64,000 nt of DNA from Demequina capsici. Lineage in GTDB: Bacteria > Actinomycetota > Actinomycetes > Actinomycetales > Demequinaceae. Shown piece after piece: positions 58,450 to 64,000 of the stretch; position 1 is the stretch's first letter; each line of letters starts with the position of its first letter. The notes below the pieces were generated by a model, which saw only the letters and a program-made list of their open reading frames with translations, did no database searches and was not told where the DNA came from. The position numbers and the translations under genes were made by a program. The stretch spans positions 930,001 through 994,000 of the forward strand of contig NZ_CP134880.1 of assembly GCF_032102965.1 (NCBI RefSeq), given 5' to 3'.

Positions 58450-59238
58450 TCATGCGTGCGCCCGACGGGTGCGTCGGCGCTCCTCGAGCAGCTCGTGCGT
58501 CACCACCGCCGCGACCTGCGGGATCAGGTCGCGGGAGCGCTTCGCCACCCAGGGGGTGCCGTGCCGCGCGAGCCACCACGCGCGCTCATGCCACCGGGGA
58601 GACGCGGGCGCGGGCACGAGGGGCGCCATCTGCGGAGCCGCGTCACCCAGCGCCCCGAGCACCTCGACGGCGATCGCACGGTGGCCCGCCGCAGACGGAT
58701 GTACCCGATCGACATGCCAGCCGCGTCCTCCCGCCGTCGCGAGCGCCGCCGCGCCGTCGACCACGACGGTGGCGGTGCCTGCCGCAGCGAGGCGCAGGGC
58801 GATGTTCGCCGCCGCCACCCGCCGCGCCATCACGTCGGCGATGGAGCCACCTACCAGGTCGAACAGGCCGATCCTGGCGAGCGTCACCAGCACGACCCTC
58901 CGGCCCTCACGCTCCAGCCGCGTGAGCGCATCCGCCACGCGATCCTGGACCTCGGCAGGGTCGAAGTCCCCCCGGAGCACGTCGTTGCCCCCGATCGTGA
59001 CAAGCACGAGGTCGGGCATGGCCATGAGGGCCGACGGCACCTGCGTGAGCCCCAGGTGACGGGCACGAGCACCGTTCGCCGCAAGATTCGTGAACGACGA
59101 GGCTCCCACCGCATGAGCGACGTGAGCCGCCCACCCCACGGGGACGCCGGTGACCGCCTCGGGACGCTGCGTGCCGTCGCCGACGCCGAACGTGATCGAA
59201 TCCCCCAGCGCCACGACCACCGGACCCCGCACAGTCAT
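58450..59238 (-). CDS. SGNH/GDSL hydrolase
   Basis: A 262-residue esterase-like protein without a signal peptide. VVALGDSITFGVGDG (Ser), FTNLAANGARA, VLVTIGGNDVLRGD (Asn) and WHVDRVHPSAAGHRAI (Asp-His) give the four catalytic blocks. It parallels the SGNH protein at 43263 in size and layout. AGGGGG precedes the ATG at 59238; the frame extends further but only over non-family sequence. Followed upstream by a glycosyltransferase gene on the same strand. Confidence 0.9.
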   Translation of the reverse strand: MTVRGPVVVALGDSITFGVGDGTQRPEAVTGVPVGWAAHVAHAVGASSFTNLAANGARARHLGLTQVPSALMAMPDLVLVTIGGNDVLRGDFDPAEVQDRVADALTRLEREGRRVVLVTLARIGLFDLVGGSIADVMARRVAAANIALRLAAAGTATVVVDGAAALATAGGRGWHVDRVHPSAAGHRAIAVEVLGALGDAAPQMAPLVPAPASPRWHERAWWLARHGTPWVAKRSRDLIPQVAAVVTHELLEERRRTRRAHA

Positions 59239-59266
59239 GCCCCCCTCGCCGGTCCGCACGCGCCGG

Positions 59267-60400
59267 TCAGCCGGCGACGCGTTCCCTCGCGGCGTGATGG
59301 ATGTCCAGCATCCGGTCGATCGTGACCGACCATGGCAGCTGCTCCGCGCGGGCCCGCGCCGCTTCGCGCCGCTCCCGCTCGGGCCGCGCAAGCAGCTCCT
59401 CGATGGCCTGAGCGAAGCCCTCCGAGGTCGCGGGCGCCGCGATCCCCGCTTGCGCAACAACCTCGGGGAGCGCCGACTCCGCATTCACGACCACCGGTGT
59501 GCCCGACGCGAGAGCCTCCAGCGCGGCCAGCCCGAAGGTCTCGATCGGCCCCGGTGCGACGACCGCGTCGGCGCTTGCGAGGAGGTGGGCGAAGCGCTCG
59601 CGGCCGCTGACGAATCCCAGGAAGTCCACGGGGGCGCCGCGCGCGCGCTGGCGCATCTGATCAGCGAGCGCACCGCCACCCGCGCACACCAGGCGCACGC
59701 GCGCTCCGCGCGAGGCGAGCATCCGCGCTGCGTCGATGGCGAGGTCGGGTCGCTTCTCGGAGGAGAGCCGGGAGGCCATGAGCAGGAGCGACTGGTCGGG
59801 GCCGACGAGCTCGGCCCGCACCGTGTCGTCGCGCCGGTCGGGGTGGAAGGTCTCGAGGTCCACGCCCAACGGCACCCGCTCGACGGGCACGCCGATGCGA
59901 TCGAACTCCTGAGCGGCGAAGGCGGTGGTCGACACGATGGTCGTGAAGCGTCGCGCTGTGCCGCGGTTGTGCCAGTCGGCGATGGACTCGAGCGGCAGGC
60001 GGCCGCCGAGCGCGTCCGGCAGGTTCGCCGCGAGGATCCCGTCGGCGCGCTCGTGGGAGAAGAAGACCGACGGGATGCCCTGACCGCTCGCCCAGCCGCC
60101 GAGGGAGCGCAGCGTGGTCCTGTCCGACACCTCGAGCACGTCCGGCCTGAACCCGCGCAGGATGCCTCGCAGCTCGTGGAGCCTCGAGATCATCCGATAG
60201 CCGCCGCTGAGCGGGAGCACCGGGCTGCGCAGGGTGATCCGGCGCCCGAACTCGGTCAGCTCGTCGGTGTCCTCGGCGCCAGGCACGATCAGCAGGACCT
60301 TGTGGCCGCGCTCGACGTACCCCTTGCCGAGCGCATGCATCGCAGTGCGGAGGCCGCCGGAGGTGGGGCCGTAGAAGTTGGCGATGTGCGCGATGCGCAT
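59267..60400 (-). CDS. GT4-type glycosyltransferase
   Basis: A 377-residue GT-B enzyme. The N-terminal domain starts MRIAHIANFYGPTSGGLRTA, and the C-terminal nucleotide-sugar domain has LLMASRLSSEKRPDLAI and the E-x7-E motif within PIETFGLAALEALASGTPVV. It transfers a sugar, probably mannose, to an unknown acceptor lipid or glycan at the membrane. Its ATG overlaps the stop of the upstream glycosyltransferase by one base, so the two act in one operon. Confidence 0.9.
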   Translation of the reverse strand: MRIAHIANFYGPTSGGLRTAMHALGKGYVERGHKVLLIVPGAEDTDELTEFGRRITLRSPVLPLSGGYRMISRLHELRGILRGFRPDVLEVSDRTTLRSLGGWASGQGIPSVFFSHERADGILAANLPDALGGRLPLESIADWHNRGTARRFTTIVSTTAFAAQEFDRIGVPVERVPLGVDLETFHPDRRDDTVRAELVGPDQSLLLMASRLSSEKRPDLAIDAARMLASRGARVRLVCAGGGALADQMRQRARGAPVDFLGFVSGRERFAHLLASADAVVAPGPIETFGLAALEALASGTPVVVNAESALPEVVAQAGIAAPATSEGFAQAIEELLARPERERREAARARAEQLPWSVTIDRMLDIHHAARERVAG

Positions 60401-61566
60401 CAGCGCAGCACCTCCTCGTCCTCCCAGTCCCACGGGCGCGCCGGGAGGGCGTCGTGGCGCTGGATCGCCTCGGCGTACAGATCCATCAGACCGTCGCATA
60501 CGCGCTCCCATGTCCGTCCCTCGACCGAGACGCGAGCGTGGTTGCCGAACCTGGCGCGCTGCTCGTGCTGCTCCGCGAGCTCGCGCACGTAGGCCACCAT
60601 CTCGTCGAGCCGGCCCGGCGTGTACAGGAACCCCGTCTCGCCGTGGTCGACGAGGTCGATGGGTCCGCCGCGTCGCGGCGCGACGACGGGCACGCCCGAC
60701 GCAAGCGCCTCCTGGATGGTCTGGCAGAACGTCTCCAGCTCGCCGCAGTGCACGAACACGTCGAATGACGCGACCGCCTGCGCCAGCTCCTCGCCGTTCA
60801 GGAAGCCCATGAACTCGGCATCCGGGAGCAGCGCGGCGAGCTTGGCATGCGACGGGCCCTCGCCGACGATGACGACCTTGACGCCGGGGATCGCCGCAAG
60901 CCTTCCGAGGTCCTCGACCCGCTTCTCGGCAGCGAGCCGCCCGACATACCCGACGACCACCTCGCCGGTCGGAGCCCACCGCGCGCGCAGCTCCGCGGAC
61001 CGCTTCGCGGGGTTGAAGCGGGTGGCGTCGACGCCGCGCGGCCACAGCCTGAGGTGGTCGACCCCCAGCTGCTCCAGCTGGAGCATCGCATACGTGGACG
61101 GCACCAGGTTGAGGTCGGCGCGCTGGTGGATGTTGCGCACCCGGTTCCACAGGATGCCTTCGCCCCAGCCCATGCGGTACCGGTCCGCGTAGGACGGCAC
61201 CTCGGTCTGGTAGACGGCGACCGTGGGAAGCCCCAGCTCGTGACACGCCTTCACCGCCGTCCAGCCCAGGACGAACGGACTTGCCAGATGGACGACGTCG
61301 GGGGCGAAGTCCTCGAGGATCCGCGACAGCCGGCCCGTGCCGGACAGCGCCACCCGCACATCCTGATAGCCCGGCCAGCCCATCGCGGGCAGGCGGGTGA
61401 TGGATGCGATCCCGTACCGCACGGGGCCCCGCGAGCCGCGCGACTCCGGCGCGATCACGAGCGCCTCGTCGCCTCGCCGGGCCAGGTGCTCGAGCACGCG
61501 CAGCAGCGAGTTCGTCACCCCGTTGTGGTGCGGCAGGAACGATTCGGCGACCAGCGCGACCTTCAT
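60400..61566 (-). CDS. GT4-type glycosyltransferase, MgtA-like alpha-mannosyltransferase
   Basis: A 388-residue GT-B enzyme. MKVALVAESFLPHHNGVTNS followed by LLRVLEHL closely follows the GDP-mannose-dependent mannosyltransferase MgtA (PimB-prime) of mycobacteria and corynebacteria, which makes mannosylated glycolipids such as precursors of lipomannan. C-terminal motifs are VGYVGRLAAEKRVEDL and HCGELETFCQTIQEALASGV. The start is ATG 61566; ATG 61575 is alternative. A GACAAT sequence seven bases upstream may be a leaderless -10. Confidence 0.87.
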   Translation of the reverse strand: MKVALVAESFLPHHNGVTNSLLRVLEHLARRGDEALVIAPESRGSRGPVRYGIASITRLPAMGWPGYQDVRVALSGTGRLSRILEDFAPDVVHLASPFVLGWTAVKACHELGLPTVAVYQTEVPSYADRYRMGWGEGILWNRVRNIHQRADLNLVPSTYAMLQLEQLGVDHLRLWPRGVDATRFNPAKRSAELRARWAPTGEVVVGYVGRLAAEKRVEDLGRLAAIPGVKVVIVGEGPSHAKLAALLPDAEFMGFLNGEELAQAVASFDVFVHCGELETFCQTIQEALASGVPVVAPRRGGPIDLVDHGETGFLYTPGRLDEMVAYVRELAEQHEQRARFGNHARVSVEGRTWERVCDGLMDLYAEAIQRHDALPARPWDWEDEEVLR

Positions 61567-61674
61567 GGCAACCATTGTCGCCCGCGCGGGTGACCGGCGG
61601 GTGAGGGATCGGCCGGTGGTGCGTGAACGATCGGTGACGGGAGGGTGACCACGCCGGACGTGGACAATGGGGGC

Positions 61675-62304
61675 ATGCGCTCGCGAGTCCTCCGCCCAGT
61701 CCTGATCCTCCTGCTCGCCCTGGCCGCGATGCTGCCGGCCTCCGCCGCGTCGGCGCACACGTCGCTCGTGGGCACCGACCCCGCGGATGGATCCACGGTG
61801 AGCGACCTGACCCAGGTGTCGCTCGAGTTCACCGGCGAGGTGCTCGACCTGGGCACCACGCTCGCCCTCGTGCAGGGTGACCAGCGCATCGAGCTGGATC
61901 CGACCTTCCCCTCCGCCACGACCGTCATGGCCGAGGTGCCCGCGCTCGCGAACGGCGACTGGTCGCTCATGTACCGCGTGGTCGCCCAGGACGGGCATCC
62001 CCTCGAGGGCCAGGTGGACTTCACCGTCGAGGGTGCCGCGCCGTCGGCCTCCGCATCCGCGTCCCCCTCCACATCGCCGACGGCGTCGCCCACGGCATCC
62101 GCGAGCGCCTCGGAGCCGACGTCGGACGCCGCGTCGCCGTCGCCGTCGTCGAGCGTCACGTCCGAGGCGTCCGAGGCGCCTGCAGGGGGTGGATGGGCAC
62201 GCCTCGGAGGGGTGGCCGTGCTCCTCGCCGCCGCGACCGTCGCCATCCTGTGGTTGCGCAGGCGTGGCGGTGACGGCCCCCACGGCCCGGCGTCCCAGGA
62301 CTGA
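61675..62304 (+). CDS. CopC-domain protein with C-terminal membrane anchor
   Basis: A 209-residue secreted protein: signal peptide 1-27 (LILLLALAAMLPASAASA), mature N-terminus H-T-S-L-V as in CopC where His1 forms the copper brace, the domain GTDPADGSTV to GHPLEGQVDFTV (about 28-120), a Ser/Pro/Thr linker (125-170), and one transmembrane helix plus basic tail. CopC binds Cu(II) in the periplasm/outer face; the CopD partner is not present here. Followed by a DtxR-family regulator five bases later. Confidence 0.88.
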   Translation: MRSRVLRPVLILLLALAAMLPASAASAHTSLVGTDPADGSTVSDLTQVSLEFTGEVLDLGTTLALVQGDQRIELDPTFPSATTVMAEVPALANGDWSLMYRVVAQDGHPLEGQVDFTVEGAAPSASASASPSTSPTASPTASASASEPTSDAASPSPSSSVTSEASEAPAGGGWARLGGVAVLLAAATVAILWLRRRGGDGPHGPASQD

Positions 62305-62309
62305 GCGCC

Positions 62310-62978
62310 GTGCCTGAGGAGCCGCGATCGCGATCCGTCGAGGACTACCTCAAGGTCATCTGGACCGCAGGGGAGTGGACCGGTGAGCCCGCGACCACCA
62401 AGGCGATCGCGGAACGGCTGGGGATCAGCGCCTCGTCCGTGTCGCAGCGTGTCCGCAGGCTCGCAGCCGTCGGCCTGGTGACCCATGAGAGCTACGGCGC
62501 GATCGCGCTGACGGACGCGGGCGCTGCCGTCGCGCTGCAGATGGTGCGTCGGCACCGCATCATCGAGACGTTCCTGGTGCAGCGCCTCGGCTACGGCTGG
62601 GACGAGGTGCATGACGAGGCCGAGGTGCTGGAGCACGCATGCTCCGATCGAATGATCGACGCGCTCGACGTGCTGCTCGGGCACCCGGACGCCGACCCCC
62701 ACGGCGATCCGATCCCGAGCAGGGACGGACAGCCCCGTGGACTGTCGGCGGTGTGCGCCGTCGACGCCTCCCCAGGGGACTGGGCCGTCGCTCGCGTCTC
62801 GGATGCGGACCCCGGGACGCTCCGCGAGTGCGCCGCGCATGGACTCGTGCCAGGCGCGCGTATCGTGATCCTCGACCCCGACCCCGACGGGGCCGTCCGG
62901 TGCCGCATCGGCGGCGCTGACGCGTCGTCCATCCCGGCCGCATGCGCGCACGCGCTGTGGCTCGTCGAGAGTCGGTAG
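62310..62978 (+). CDS. DtxR/MntR family metal-dependent regulator
   Basis: A 222-residue regulator. SVEDYLKVIWTAGEW begins the DNA-binding domain, TTKAIAERLGISASSVSQRV is the helix-turn-helix, and the dimerisation region VHDEAEVLEHACSD holds metal-binding Glu/His residues. A C-terminal FeoA/SH3-like domain (about 145-222) is present, as in DtxR/IdeR. The metal could be Mn, Fe or another. GTG start five bases after the CopC gene implies cotranscription, so copper or manganese handling is possible. Confidence 0.9.
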   Translation: MPEEPRSRSVEDYLKVIWTAGEWTGEPATTKAIAERLGISASSVSQRVRRLAAVGLVTHESYGAIALTDAGAAVALQMVRRHRIIETFLVQRLGYGWDEVHDEAEVLEHACSDRMIDALDVLLGHPDADPHGDPIPSRDGQPRGLSAVCAVDASPGDWAVARVSDADPGTLRECAAHGLVPGARIVILDPDPDGAVRCRIGGADASSIPAACAHALWLVESR

Positions 62979-62981
62979 GTC

Positions 62982-64000
62982 ATGACAGCACTGCCTCCCG
63001 CGGCGCCCTCAGGGGTGCCGCGCTGGCGTCTTCCACGCTCGGCCCAGGCTCCGCATCCCGCCGCGGTGCTGTCGGGCTTCATCGTCGCGGGATTCGGCAT
63101 CGCCTTGACCCAGGGCGGCGCCTCGGCCGTCATCCAGGATCAGCTCGCGTCGCTGCACACGACGGTGGACATGGTCGGGTACACGATCACCGCGTACGCC
63201 CTCGGCGTCGTCGTCGGCGCCCCCGTCATCATGGTCGGGCTCGCGAGCTGGGGCCGACGCAGGCTCCTGCTCGCCATGGGTGCGCTCTTCGTCGTCACCT
63301 CCATCGCGACCTTCCTCGCTCCCACAGTCGAGTCGCTGCTGGTCATCCGCTTCCTCGCGGGCCTTCCGCATGGAGCGATCCTCGGCACCGCTGCCTACGT
63401 CGCGATGCTCGCCGTCGGTCCCGAGCGGCGCGGCGCCGCGATCGCGATGATCATGTACGGCCTCACGGTCGCCACGATCATCGGGGTGCCTGGCATGCAG
63501 TGGGTGTCCGTGGCGGTCGGATGGCGTGCGGCGTACGCGGTCGTCGCGCTCGTCGGCGTCGTGGGACTGGTGCTCATGTGGGCCTTCACCCCGCAGGTCG
63601 CGGGCACGCCCGGCACATCGTTCAGGGGGGAGGTGTCACGTCTGCGCGGCCGAGTGCTGTGGATGGTGATACTCACGATCTTCCTGGGGTTCGCAGGCCT
63701 GGGCGCCGTCCAGTCCTACATGGTGCCGCTGCTCGAGGACCTCAACGGGTTCGGCTCCTCCCAGGTCACCGTGATACTCGCGCTGTTCGGAGTCGGGATG
63801 ACGATCGGCGCGATGGCGGGAGGGCGGCTCACCGACGCAAGCCCGCTGCTCGCGTCGCGCGTGGGCCTCATCGGCGTGGCGGCCTCCCTGCTGGCGCTCG
63901 GGCTCTGGGGGGACTCGGGCTGGCCCACGGTCGCCTTCCTCGTGGCGCTCGGCGCGTTCATCCAGGTGTTCAGCCAGGCTGCCCAGACGCGGCTCATGGA
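62982..64000 (+). CDS. MFS transporter (DHA1-type), C-terminus beyond window
   Basis: A partial major facilitator, 339 residues visible and open at the right edge. GFIVAGFGIALTQGGASAVIQD opens helix 1, then YTITAYALGVVVGAPVI, RFLAGLPHGAILGTAAY and GGRLTDASPLLAS follow in DHA1 order (arabinose-efflux-like). It starts three bases after the DtxR gene, so it is in the same operon and may be metal-regulated. Substrate unknown. Confidence 0.87.
   Translation, partial: MTALPPAAPSGVPRWRLPRSAQAPHPAAVLSGFIVAGFGIALTQGGASAVIQDQLASLHTTVDMVGYTITAYALGVVVGAPVIMVGLASWGRRRLLLAMGALFVVTSIATFLAPTVESLLVIRFLAGLPHGAILGTAAYVAMLAVGPERRGAAIAMIMYGLTVATIIGVPGMQWVSVAVGWRAAYAVVALVGVVGLVLMWAFTPQVAGTPGTSFRGEVSRLRGRVLWMVILTIFLGFAGLGAVQSYMVPLLEDLNGFGSSQVTVILALFGVGMTIGAMAGGRLTDASPLLASRVGLIGVAASLLALGLWGDSGWPTVAFLVALGAFIQVFSQAAQTRLM

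Noticed and set aside
61675-62304. Longer start for the CopC-like gene at 61645
   Set aside because: It would place ten polar residues before the signal peptide (MTTPDVDNGG), which is unusual; ATG 61675 gives a normal n-region.

Overview
The window is chromosomal DNA from a high-G+C actinobacterium, most likely order Micrococcales. The 16S rRNA and the gene content suggest something close to Demequinaceae or Cellulomonadaceae, but that placement is an impression without alignment. Support for Actinobacteria comes from three things: the gene order (DUF3515-thiL-rpmB; DAK2-recG-rsmD-coaD-DUF177-rpmF-rnc-mutM; rne-rplU-rpmA-obg-proB-proA-nadD-rsfS), an apparent actinobacterial insertion in 23S rRNA, and many start codons preceded only by a TAnnnT hexamer six or seven bases upstream (leaderless-type promoters). 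No phage, IS element, integrase or CRISPR array is visible.

Layout. 1-12.9 kb: a lipoprotein, a MATE exporter, thiamine phosphate kinase, ribosomal protein L28, a DAK2 fatty-acid-kinase-like protein, RecG, a membrane-anchored CBM2-like protein, RsmD, CoaD, and the DUF177-L32-RNase III-MutM operon. 12.9-21 kb: a NarL/DosR-type response regulator converges on an operon cydA-cydB-cydD-cydC-sensor kinase (cytochrome bd oxidase plus its ABC assembly exporter). 21.5-39.3 kb: RNase E/G, L21, L27, Obg and ProB; then a complete 16S-23S-5S rRNA operon; then ProA, a 48-aa membrane peptide, NadD, a long disordered tail-anchored protein, RsfS and two tandem histidine phosphatases. 39.35 kb: tRNA-Ala(GGC). 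39.6-64 kb: an accessory-style region of transporters, regulators and small-molecule enzymes. It holds Bcr/CflA-type MFS with MarR, two SGNH hydrolases, NUDIX, an F420-reductase-like protein, DHA2 MFS, a flavin monooxygenase/MarR/FMN reductase operon, ArsR-SulP, fructosamine kinase, MFS with GH3 glucosidase and TetR, a DoxX-like protein, two GT4-type glycosyltransferases, a CopC-like protein, a DtxR-family regulator and a final truncated MFS gene.

How the genes work together. Most of 1-39 kb is housekeeping: translation, ribosome assembly, DNA repair, proline and NAD synthesis. The most interesting unit is the cyd block. The kinase is the last gene of the cyd operon. Its first GAF domain resembles mycobacterial DosS/DevS and keeps the His (H101 here) that aligns, from memory, with the DosS heme ligand. 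Two GGGAC-N4-GTCCT sites resembling the DosR box lie upstream of cydA. A third, perfect site (GGGAC-N4-GTCCC) lies 36 kb away upstream of a DoxX-like membrane protein. Together these suggest a heme-based O2/NO/redox sensor that controls a high-affinity oxidase, itself and a remote DoxX protein. Another structural oddity is that the rRNA operon sits exactly between proB and proA.
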